Made by a program: the position numbers and the translations under genes. Of a DNA stretch of 38,538 bases, positions 19,079-28,286 are shown one piece after another; the first letter of the stretch is position 1, and every line of letters starts with the position of its first letter. A model generated the notes under the pieces. That model was not told the DNA's origin. It saw nothing but the letters and a program-made list of their open reading frames with translations, and ran no database searches. Source of the stretch: Verrucomicrobiota bacterium (GTDB lineage Bacteria; Verrucomicrobiota; Verrucomicrobiia; Opitutales; Opitutaceae); the NCBI GenBank assembly GCA_019136515.1, contig JAGVUB010000054.1, forward strand, positions 1 through 38,538, in the 5' to 3' direction.

Positions 19079-19246
19079 TTACTTGATCTCCTTGTGGACC
19101 GTGTGGCGCTTGAGGAAGGGGTTGTACTTCTTCTTCTCGATGCGCTCGGTGACGGTCTTCTTGTTGCGGAACGTAAGGTAACGAGAGACCGGCTTGCCCT
19201 CTTTACGGGCTTCGGTGCACTCCAAAGTGACGAGTTCTTGCGGCAT
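19079..19246 (-). CDS. rpmG: Large ribosomal subunit protein bL33
   Basis: A 55-residue bL33. [17 protein letters not shown] is followed by [19 protein letters not shown] and the conserved basic end [12 protein letters not shown]. It is a zinc-free (C-minus) form: of the four zinc-binding Cys of the C-plus type only the first is left, in LECTEA, and the C-terminal pair is replaced (KYNPFLKRH). Such forms are thought to spare zinc. The frame extends upstream for a few codons, but this Met fits the family. It is convergent with the small gene at 18755. Confidence 0.93.
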   Translation of the reverse strand: MPQELVTLECTEARKEGKPVSRYLTFRNKKTVTERIEKKKYNPFLKRHTVHKEIK

Positions 19247-19342
19247 GGGTGGATTGGTTGAAGGGGCGGAAGGAACCACCACGCCGCGACCGCCGGCAAG
19301 ATAATTCTGCGGGACGGGGAAAACGTGCGCCCGGGCGCCGGC

Positions 19343-20713
19343 TCAGCCCGCCTGCGAGTCGCGCGGCCCGACCTTGCGCTCGATCAGGGGCAACATCACC
19401 CCGCGACGGAACAACGTCACCTGCCCGGTGCTGGAGGAGACCACGATCGACACGCAATCCGTCTCGACCGAGATGGCGGCCGCCGCCGCGTGGCGCGAAC
19501 CCAGCCCGCTGGGCAGCGGATGCTCGGGGTCGGCCGCCTGCAGCAGCGTGCCGGCCGAGCGAATGACGCCGTCGCCCCGGATGACAAAGGCGCCGTCGAG
19601 CGAGGAGAACTCCTTGATCGTCTCGTCCATGAACGGGCTGAGGACGTTCTTGTCCTCGTCCTTGTAGCCGAAGAACGGGTTCATCACGAGCGGCTTGGTC
19701 AGCCGCTCGACCTTCGCGGTGTCGCCCAGCACGAACAGGCAGCCGACCGGCCGGCCCTCGCGCCCCTCGACCGAGAGCTCGGTGGCGATGGCGATGACCC
19801 GCTCGAGCACCTCCGGTTTCACATCGGGCGGCAGCAGGTCGGCCTGGCCGGAGAGCAGCGCCTGGAACTCCCGCTCGACATCGACCACGGCGATCGTGTC
19901 GAACTGGTTGCTGTCGGGGATGCCGCTCACGCAACAGAGGCGGTCGTTGAACTTGAACCAGCCGCGCGACAACCCCACGAGCATCGCGCTGCGCAGCTGC
20001 GCGAAACGGCCTGTTGAATACGCCTTCACCTGGATGATGTGGGCGAACTTCTCCTGCAGCAGGTTGGCCTCGACGGCGTCGCTGGTGACCAGGGTGGTGG
20101 GGATGGCAGGGAACGGCTTGGAGAGCGCGGCCGTGCTGGTGCAGGTGTCGCCGATGAGCACCACGCCCTGGCACGCGGTGCCGCGCGCAATCCGCTCGGC
20201 ATGGCGCAGCACGGTGCGGTTGACCCGGCTGTGCTGCACCGGCACGGGCTTGCTGGCGATGCCGCCGAAGCCGGTGTTGAGCTGCTGGAAGAAATCGTCG
20301 GACGAGGGGGCGAAGACCAGCCGCTCGACGTATTCCCGGTCCTTCACCAGTCGCGCGATCGTCGCGAGCACCTGCAGGTAGTCGCGCGCGCGTTCGTCGG
20401 CGAGCAGCAGGATGATGAGCTTGATGTGCTCGTCATCCCGCAATCCGTCGTAGCGGATCCCGGCGGAGCTGCGCCCCACCGCCAGCACGTAACGACGGTT
20501 CATGCGCGTGCGCACATGCGGCAGGGCCACCCCGTACCCGAGGTAGGTCGTCATCGTGTTCTCGCGCTGCAGGAGGCTCTTGAGCAGCGAGTCGCGGTTG
20601 AGTTCGCGGAACGACTTCACCGTGACGTCGAGCATCTCGCGCAACGCCCCCGTCAGGTCGGTGCTCTGGAGTTCGACAACCCGTTTGCGGGAGATGAAGC
20701 GGTCGAGTCTCAT
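19343..20713 (-). CDS. EIIA / diadenylate cyclase fusion protein
   Basis: A 456-residue protein with three parts. Residues 1-150 look like a PTS fructose-type EIIA domain, with the phosphorylatable His66 in GVALPHVRT. Residues 160-345 resemble the pyruvate-kinase C-terminal-like domain seen in DacZ-type proteins (GVVLIGDTCTSTAAL, TLVTSDAVEANLL). Residues 345-456 look like a diadenylate cyclase (DisA_N) domain: DGA at 373-375 in SLDGAFVIRGDG, and LGSRHAAAAAISVETD at 404-419. Such enzymes make c-di-AMP, which controls potassium and osmotic balance. The usual RHR is RHA here. It reads as a sensor joining phosphotransfer state to c-di-AMP. Activity is inferred, and no signal peptide or membrane span is seen. 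Confidence 0.85.
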   Translation of the reverse strand: MRLDRFISRKRVVELQSTDLTGALREMLDVTVKSFRELNRDSLLKSLLQRENTMTTYLGYGVALPHVRTRMNRRYVLAVGRSSAGIRYDGLRDDEHIKLIILLLADERARDYLQVLATIARLVKDREYVERLVFAPSSDDFFQQLNTGFGGIASKPVPVQHSRVNRTVLRHAERIARGTACQGVVLIGDTCTSTAALSKPFPAIPTTLVTSDAVEANLLQEKFAHIIQVKAYSTGRFAQLRSAMLVGLSRGWFKFNDRLCCVSGIPDSNQFDTIAVVDVEREFQALLSGQADLLPPDVKPEVLERVIAIATELSVEGREGRPVGCLFVLGDTAKVERLTKPLVMNPFFGYKDEDKNVLSPFMDETIKEFSSLDGAFVIRGDGVIRSAGTLLQAADPEHPLPSGLGSRHAAAAAISVETDCVSIVVSSSTGQVTLFRRGVMLPLIERKVGPRDSQAG

Positions 20714-20747
20714 GGCCGGCAGTATCCGCCAATTGGAACCCCGCGGC

Positions 20748-21125
20748 TCAGCGCTCCCAGTCGAGCGCGCCCTTCCGCCACTCGTACAGGAACCCGGCGA
20801 CGAGCAGGCCGATGAAACACAAGACCGGCAGCAACACCGGCAGGCCCCAGGCGAGGAACTCGCGGTAGATGAAGGTCCAGGGCAGAAGAAACACGACCTC
20901 GATGTCGAACAGGATGAAGAGCAACGCCGTGAGGAAGAACTTCACGGAAAGGCGCGGGTGGATCTTGCCGGTGGCGGACACGCCGCACTCGTAGGCGCTG
21001 TCCTTGATCGGATTACGGCGCAACTTGTGGCCGAAAAGATGGCTGGCCACGACAATCCCCACCCCCATCGCACCGGCGAGGACGATCTGCAGGAGAACCG
21101 GAAGGTAGGCGGGGAGCACGGACAT
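20748..21125 (-). CDS. nuoA: NADH-quinone oxidoreductase subunit A
   Basis: A 125-residue membrane subunit of respiratory complex I with three transmembrane helices. Helix 1 begins in LPVLLQIVLAGAMGVG; the loop carries NPIKDSAYECGVSATG with the family's E-C-G motif; then come FFLTALLFILFDIEVVFLLPW and a final helix. It is intact. No nuoB or other complex I gene is beside it; the rest must be elsewhere, or a partial complex is used. It lies 34 bases upstream of the EIIA/cyclase gene on the same strand, so the two may be cotranscribed. A long hairpin lies just upstream at 21139-21180. Confidence 0.93.
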   Translation of the reverse strand: MSVLPAYLPVLLQIVLAGAMGVGIVVASHLFGHKLRRNPIKDSAYECGVSATGKIHPRLSVKFFLTALLFILFDIEVVFLLPWTFIYREFLAWGLPVLLPVLCFIGLLVAGFLYEWRKGALDWER

Positions 21126-21138
21126 CGCCGGCTACTTT

Positions 21139-21180
21139 CGCGCCGCCGAAAGCAAATTCAAGGGCAATGTCGGCGGCGCG
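21139..21180. repeat. Inverted repeat upstream of nuoA
   Basis: CGCGCCGCCGA (21139-21149) and TCGGCGGCGCG (21170-21180) are perfect inverted arms of 11 bases around a 20-base, less G+C-rich centre. They lie 14 bases ahead of the nuoA start codon, where they could be a leader hairpin or an operator. No named element was recognised. Confidence 0.5.
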
Positions 21181-21284
21181 GAAAGCGGCCGGGCTCGCGC
21201 GGGAACGCTCGCAGCGTCAGCGGAGAAGGTCTCTGCCGGCGGCGCCGCGGGGACCGGCGGAGCGGGCGTGGACCCGGAACCCGG

Positions 21285-22349
21285 TTACAAGCGGCGCCAC
21301 TGCGCGGCCGCGGGCAGGGCGGTGCCCACGCCGAGCCGTTCGCAGTACTCGAGCAGGCGCCGGTCGTCGCCCATCAACGGTCGGAAGCGGTCGTGCTTCC
21401 GCGCGGCGTTGATGCGCTCGAGCATGAGCGCATCCAGCAGCACCGGGTCGGCACTGAGCCAGAGCTTCGGCTCCGACACGGTGTAAAGCGAATGGAACAG
21501 CGGCCCGCCGATGTACTGGTAGCATTCGAGGCTCACGATGCTGAAGCGCCAGGTCTCCCGCAGTTCGGGGATCGCCGCCATCTCGGCCACGGCCGCCGGC
21601 GCATTGGCGGGGCTGCGGAAGAACCGCTGGGTGTTGCTGGCGTTCCAGAGGGTGGCGTTGACGAGCGCGCCGTTGATCCCGAGCACCGGATGGTCGCTGT
21701 AGACCGGCAGGTTGATCCAGAAATCAGCGTCGAGAAACAGCGGGGTAGCCAGGAAGCTCTTGCGATCCGCGGCGATCGAACCGCCCTCCTCGTCCACCGG
21801 CGCGGCCTTCTGCTCGAGCACGCCCGGTGCAAAACGAGAGGGCAGCGGACTGTCATAGAACCACTGCGACTCGTAGAAGCGCCCAGACTCGAGCACAAAG
21901 ACGGGATGCTCGGCGAAGCTGTTGCCGCCTTTGGAAAGGGCCGGGAGGAAACCGGCCTCGCGCAACCGCATCTGGTTCAGCCCGACGAGAAAGATCTTCC
22001 GCGACTCGAAGCCGCGGCGCTCGAGTGCCGCGATCACCGCCCGCACCAGCGCCGGCGATGTGTTGAGCCCCGGTCCCGAGTCGGTGTAGATCTTGAGCCC
22101 CACGCTACCACGCGGCCCGGGACGCAGCGCACTCGCCCCGTTGAGCGACTCGAAGTCGGCGAAGATCCGCTCGACGGCCCCAGCGTACGCGTCGCTTGAG
22201 AACTCCGGCAGCGGCGTCTCCCACACGATCGGCGCGGGGGGGGCAACCACCGGATCTGCCGCCGTCCCGGAAACGACCGACGCGGCTCCGGTCGCCACGA
22301 GACAGGGCAGGAGCGAGCGGAACAGACGGAAAGGCCACGGGCGTTTCAT
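21285..22349 (-). CDS. DUF362 domain protein, exported
   Basis: A 354-residue protein with a signal peptide (MKRPWPFRLFRSLLPCLVATGAA, or a lipoprotein-like Cys within it) and a DUF362-type body: VGLKIYTDSGPGLNTSPALVRAVI, then VFLVGLNQMRLREAG-type and VYSDHPVLGINGALVN segments. DUF362 proteins are widespread and poorly understood, and some carry iron-sulfur domains, but none is visible here. The start at 22349 gives the signal peptide. It is divergent from dnaG across a 107-base gap. Function is unknown. Confidence 0.78.
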   Translation of the reverse strand: MKRPWPFRLFRSLLPCLVATGAASVVSGTAADPVVAPPAPIVWETPLPEFSSDAYAGAVERIFADFESLNGASALRPGPRGSVGLKIYTDSGPGLNTSPALVRAVIAALERRGFESRKIFLVGLNQMRLREAGFLPALSKGGNSFAEHPVFVLESGRFYESQWFYDSPLPSRFAPGVLEQKAAPVDEEGGSIAADRKSFLATPLFLDADFWINLPVYSDHPVLGINGALVNATLWNASNTQRFFRSPANAPAAVAEMAAIPELRETWRFSIVSLECYQYIGGPLFHSLYTVSEPKLWLSADPVLLDALMLERINAARKHDRFRPLMGDDRRLLEYCERLGVGTALPAAAQWRRL

Positions 22350-22456
22350 GGTGGGAAGGGCGGGATTCTTGACAGCGGATTTTTCGGGAGGGAAGGTTAA
22401 ACCCGCTGCGTCAGACACGGGCGGAGCTCCACCGTGCCCTCCCGCCCTCCCACACC

Positions 22457-24313
22457 ATGCCGATGATCAAACCCGCCAGCATCCGCGACCTGAAGCAGCG
22501 GGTGAACATCGTCGACGTCGTCTCCGGCGTCGTCACGCTGCGCAAGGCGGGCGCCAGCTTCAAGGGGCTGTGCCCCTTCCACAACGAAAAGACCCCCTCG
22601 TTCCATGTCTCGCCCGACCGCGGGATGTACAAGTGTTTCGGATGCGGCAAGGGCGGCGACATCATCTCCTTCGCGATGGAGACCGAACATCTCACCTTCT
22701 CCGAGGCCGCCGAGACGCTCGCCCGTCGCTTCAACATCCCGCTCGAGTACGAGGAGGGCGGCCCCACCCGCGAGGAGCGCTCGCTGCGCCAGGAGCTTTA
22801 CGACCTGCACGAGCGCGCCGCCGAACACTTCCACGCCGCCTTCGCCGGCCGGGCCGCGATCGGCGACTACATGCGCGGCTACTGGACGGAGAAACGCCGA
22901 TTCCCGCTCGAGCTCGCCGACGAGTTCAAGATCGGCGCAGCCGACGAGGCCGGCGGCGGCCTCGCCGCTGCGTTGGCGAAACATCAATACTCCGAGGAGG
23001 CTTTCCGCCAGTGCGGGCTGTTCTTCGTGCGGGAAGGGGCGCCGTTCGCAGTCGGCGCGCTCAAGCACCGTTTCCGCGGCCGCCTCATGATCCCGATCCG
23101 CGACATCCAGGGCCGCGTGGTCGCCTTTACCGCCCGCCAGACCGAGCGCACCCCGGCCGACGATCCGGCGCGGGAGGCAAAATACGTCAATTCGCCGGAG
23201 ACCCCGATCTTCACCAAGGGCGAGCTGCTCTTCAACCTCGACCGCGCCCGAACCCACAGCGGCGAACGCCCCTTCGTCATGGTCGAGGGCCAGCTCGACG
23301 CCATGCGCTGCTGGCAGGCCGGTCTGAAGACCGTCGTCGCCCCGCAGGGCACCGCCATCACCGAGCGCCAACTACACCTGCTCCACCGGCTCAACCCGCG
23401 GCTGGAATGTTTCCTCGACGGCGACGCCGCCGGCCGCAAAGCCGCCTTCCGCCTGCTCCCGCTCGCGCTCAAGACCGGCATCGAGGTGAAGTTCCTCCAG
23501 CTCTCCGTCGGCAAGGACCCCGACGAGCTCTTCCGCGACCACGGTCTGTCCGCCTACGAGGAGCTGCGCGTCCGCGCGCTCGACGGCATCACGTTCGCCT
23601 GCCGCGCCGTCCTTCCCGATCCCGCCAACGCCTCCGCGCTCGATCGTCAAGAAGCCGTAAAACAGCTCTTCGAAATCATCACCCAGAGTTCCTCGGAAAC
23701 CGCCCTCGAAACCTATCTTGTCCAGATCCAACGCGAGTTGCGGCTCGGCCGCGGGGTGCTCGCCGACTTCGAGGCCTTCCGCCGGGGCCACCGCGCGGCG
23801 CCCGGCGCGGCCGACCTCGACCAGTGTGCGACCCCCGACTCGGGCATCACCGAAACCTACAGTCCCACCGGCCCGGAGGAGCATCTGCTCCTGCTCTGCC
23901 TCCACCACGAGGAGCTTGGTCCGCACCTCGCCGCGCTGATCCAGCCCGACTGGATCGAGGACTCTTCGGTCGCCGGTCGCCTGCTCAACCGCGCCCTCGC
24001 CGCTTTCCACGATCTCGACTGGCCGGGGCGCGACGAAGTCATGACCCTCGCCCAGGACGACCCGGCCGAACAACAGCTTCTCACCAAGTTGCTCTTCGTC
24101 CCGCCCCGGGGGGAGGACGCGGTCAAAGTGGCCAACGAAGGCCTCCGATTGCTCCACCAGCGCCACCTGCGCCGGCAGCTCGACCAAATCGGACTTGAAA
24201 TCGCTTCTCTTCGACCGGACAGTGATTCTGACTCTTACCTTTTACTTATGAAGCGGAAGGCCGACCTAATCCAGCAGGCCAAACATCCGCCGCAGCTCTC
24301 CGCCCACCATTAG
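22457..24313 (+). CDS. dnaG: DNA primase
   Basis: A 618-residue primase that makes the RNA primers for replication. The N-terminal zinc finger is CPFHNEKTPSFHVSPD plus KCFGCGKGGDI (Cys, His, Cys, Cys). The RNA polymerase core follows, with the TOPRIM site in FVMVEGQLDAMRCW and CFLDGDAAGRKAAF. A C-terminal helical region for helicase binding comes after about residue 440. Length and motifs are normal. RpoD follows after three bases, giving the usual dnaG-rpoD pair without the rpsU gene that opens this operon in many bacteria. Confidence 0.96.
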   Translation: MPMIKPASIRDLKQRVNIVDVVSGVVTLRKAGASFKGLCPFHNEKTPSFHVSPDRGMYKCFGCGKGGDIISFAMETEHLTFSEAAETLARRFNIPLEYEEGGPTREERSLRQELYDLHERAAEHFHAAFAGRAAIGDYMRGYWTEKRRFPLELADEFKIGAADEAGGGLAAALAKHQYSEEAFRQCGLFFVREGAPFAVGALKHRFRGRLMIPIRDIQGRVVAFTARQTERTPADDPAREAKYVNSPETPIFTKGELLFNLDRARTHSGERPFVMVEGQLDAMRCWQAGLKTVVAPQGTAITERQLHLLHRLNPRLECFLDGDAAGRKAAFRLLPLALKTGIEVKFLQLSVGKDPDELFRDHGLSAYEELRVRALDGITFACRAVLPDPANASALDRQEAVKQLFEIITQSSSETALETYLVQIQRELRLGRGVLADFEAFRRGHRAAPGAADLDQCATPDSGITETYSPTGPEEHLLLLCLHHEELGPHLAALIQPDWIEDSSVAGRLLNRALAAFHDLDWPGRDEVMTLAQDDPAEQQLLTKLLFVPPRGEDAVKVANEGLRLLHQRHLRRQLDQIGLEIASLRPDSDSDSYLLLMKRKADLIQQAKHPPQLSAHH

Positions 24314-24316
24314 TTT

Positions 24317-26122
<1,806 letters not shown>

Positions 26123-26159
26123 GCGACCGGCGCCACCGGCGTTCCAGCCCATCGCTCTC

Positions 26160-26195
26160 CGAAACGGCGGACCTCACGGTCCGCCGTTTCGTTTC
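26160..26195 (+). terminator. Intrinsic terminator after rpoD
   Basis: GAAACGGCGGACC (26161-26173) pairs perfectly with GGTCCGCCGTTTC (26178-26190) around a four-base loop, with an outer C-G pair and a T-rich run (TTTCT) after it. It lies 38 bases after the rpoD stop and ends the dnaG-rpoD transcript. Confidence 0.88.
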
Positions 26196-26392
26196 TCCGC
26201 ATCGAGCTCATGCCGCGCCGGCATGGTAGAGAGAAAAAGGAAGCATTTCCGGTCCGGTTGGTCCGTAGATATACTCGCGCGCATGTCTCTCCGGCGCTCC
26301 GCCACAAAGCCGCCTTTCGACGAGCCGTCCGTTGTGGTCGCCTGCGCTGCTGGGCACTGAAGCTCCCGCCGGGAAGCTTCGCCACCTACACC

Positions 26393-26899
26393 ATGATCAT
26401 CCGCGACACCCTCGTTTTCCGCACCTTGCTGGCCATCGCACGGCAGCGGCCCGACTACGACGAGCTCCGCAGCCACGCCCTGCTCGAGCTGCTCGCCACC
26501 GCCGAATCCGTACGCAGCAAAGTCAAATTACGCCTGCAGGAATTCTCCCTTTCCGAGCTCCAGTTCTCCTCCCTCGTTGTGCTCCTCGCCCTCGATCCCG
26601 AACCGGTTCTTCCCACCACCCTCGCCACTCACACCAGCGCCAGCCGCGCCACCATGACCGACATCCTCGATCACCTGCTCGCCCGCGGCTACATCGAGCG
26701 CCAACGCAGCAAAGAGGACCGCCGCAACTATCTCATCACCCTGACCGACGCCGGTCGCGCCCTCGCAGATAAAGCCGAAGCCGCCGTTCTCCAATCCTTC
26801 GCCGAGCTCGCCAGCCCTCTCAGCGAACCCGCCCCTCGCGCCCTTCTCGCCATCTGCGACAAACTCGCGCCGCGCCTCCATTTCTCCGCGGCCAGCTAG
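26393..26899 (+). CDS. MarR family transcriptional regulator
   Basis: A 168-residue winged helix-turn-helix protein. The recognition region is LATHTSASRATMTDILDHLLARGYIERQRSKEDRRNY in two parts, with DRR-N-Y in the wing and LTDAGRALADKA at its end, all typical of MarR. N- and C-terminal helices would form the dimer. MarR proteins often repress nearby efflux genes and let go on binding phenolic or hydrophobic ligands. The ATG at 26393 (MIIRDTLVFRTLLAIARQR) is the first sensible start, since the longer frame back to 26210 overlaps the terminator. It lies directly ahead of the RND pump genes on the same strand. Confidence 0.88.
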   Translation: MIIRDTLVFRTLLAIARQRPDYDELRSHALLELLATAESVRSKVKLRLQEFSLSELQFSSLVVLLALDPEPVLPTTLATHTSASRATMTDILDHLLARGYIERQRSKEDRRNYLITLTDAGRALADKAEAAVLQSFAELASPLSEPAPRALLAICDKLAPRLHFSAAS

Positions 26900-26970
26900 C
26901 CGCTCCCTCACGCATCACCGCTCAGGGTTCGCACCGCGCACATCTCCAGACAAAACGCACTTTTTCGATT

Positions 26971-27030
26971 AGGTACCGTACTATTCACCACAGCCATCAA
27001 CTGAACCACCCGCCAGTACCGCACCGTACC
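26971..27030. promoter_or_regulatory. Candidate operator upstream of RND operon
   Basis: Short related motifs stand in the 157-base gap before the pump genes: GGTACCGTAC at 26972-26981 and AGTACCGCACCGTACC at 27015-27030, with ACCGTAC occurring in both. Clustered GTAC-centred motifs near a MarR gene would fit a repressor site. The repetition is seen; binding is inferred. No convincing -35/-10 pair was recognised. Confidence 0.3.
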
Positions 27031-27056
27031 GCCGTCGGCCCATTCCTTTGTTTACC

Positions 27057-28274
27057 ATGAACATCCTCGCTCAGCCCATCCAGGACTCCGCATCGCCAAT
27101 GCACTCTCGCCGCGCCCTCAGCCTCTCGCTGCTCGCGCTTGCCGGCGGGCTACTCCTTTCCGCCTGCGGCCAACGTTCCGGTCCCCCGGCCGCACCCGTA
27201 CCGGAGGTCGCCACCGTCGTCATCGCCCCACAATCGATCACGCTCACCACCGAGCTGCCCGGCCGCACCGCGGCGTTCCGCGTCGCCGAAATCCGTCCCC
27301 AGGTCAATGGTCTCATCCAGAAACGCCTCTACACCGAAGGATCCGAAGTCGCCGCCGGCCAGCCACTCTACCAGATCGATCCCGCGCAGTTCCAAGCCGC
27401 TTTCGACAGCGCCCAAGCCGCCCTCGGCCGCGCCGAGGCCAACCTCCCCGCCGTCCGCGCCCGCTTCGAGCGTTTCGACAGCCTCGTCGCCGATAAAGCC
27501 GTCAGCCAGCAAAACTACGACGACGCCACCGCCGCCCTCAAGCAGGCCGAGGCCGACGTCGCCTACTACCGCGCCGCCGCCGAGAACGCCCGCGTGAATC
27601 TCGGCTACACCCGGATCGTTTCGCCCATCTCCGGCCGCATCGGCCGCTCCTCCGTCACCGACGGCGCCATCGTCACCGCCTACCAACCCGTCGCCCTCGC
27701 CACGATCCAGCAGCTCGACCCCATCTACGTCGACGTTCCCCAGTCCACCAACGAGCTCCTCCGCCTTGAGCAACGCATCGCGCAGAATCTCCTCAAGGAC
27801 GCCGGCGCCACCGCCGCCAAGGTGCAGCTCTACCTGAGCGACGGCTCGAAATATCCGATCGAAGGCACGCTCCAGTTCCGCGATGCCGAGGTCGATCCGA
27901 CCACCGCGTCGGTCACCCTGCGCGCCGTATTCCCCAATCCTGAAGGCGTGCTCCTGCCCAACATGTTTGTCCGCGCCGTATTGGTCGAAGGCGTCGGCGA
28001 CCGTGCCATCCTCGCCCCGCAACAGGCCATCACCCGCAACACCAAGGGCCAGCCCGTCGCCCTCGTCGTCAACGCCGAGAAAAAGATCGAGCAGCGCCTG
28101 CTCATCCTCGATCGCGCGATCGGCAACCAGTGGCTCGTCGCCTCCGGCATCGCCGCCGGCGACCACATCGTCGTAGAAGGACTGCAGAAGGTCCGCCCCG
28201 GCATGCCCGTGCGCGAAGTGCCCTTCCAAGCCCCCCAGCCGGCCTCAGCCCAGCCGACTCCCGCCACGAAATAA
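27057..28274 (+). CDS. RND efflux periplasmic adaptor (MexA/AcrA type)
   Basis: A 405-residue membrane fusion protein with a lipoprotein signal (GGLLLSACGQR, lipobox Cys about residue 40 from this ATG). The lipoyl, hairpin and beta-barrel domains follow: RPQVNGLIQKRLYTEGSEVAAG, a long Ala/Gln-rich coiled coil (about residues 120-180), then NLGYTRIVSPISGRIGRSSV and QFRDAEVDPTTASVTLRAVF. It bridges the inner membrane pump to the outer membrane channel. An ATG at 27099 would give a shorter, tidier signal peptide and may be the true start. The pump follows after 12 bases, then the channel. Confidence 0.92.
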   Translation: MNILAQPIQDSASPMHSRRALSLSLLALAGGLLLSACGQRSGPPAAPVPEVATVVIAPQSITLTTELPGRTAAFRVAEIRPQVNGLIQKRLYTEGSEVAAGQPLYQIDPAQFQAAFDSAQAALGRAEANLPAVRARFERFDSLVADKAVSQQNYDDATAALKQAEADVAYYRAAAENARVNLGYTRIVSPISGRIGRSSVTDGAIVTAYQPVALATIQQLDPIYVDVPQSTNELLRLEQRIAQNLLKDAGATAAKVQLYLSDGSKYPIEGTLQFRDAEVDPTTASVTLRAVFPNPEGVLLPNMFVRAVLVEGVGDRAILAPQQAITRNTKGQPVALVVNAEKKIEQRLLILDRAIGNQWLVASGIAAGDHIVVEGLQKVRPGMPVREVPFQAPQPASAQPTPATK

Positions 28275-28286
28275 CGGAGACGCACC

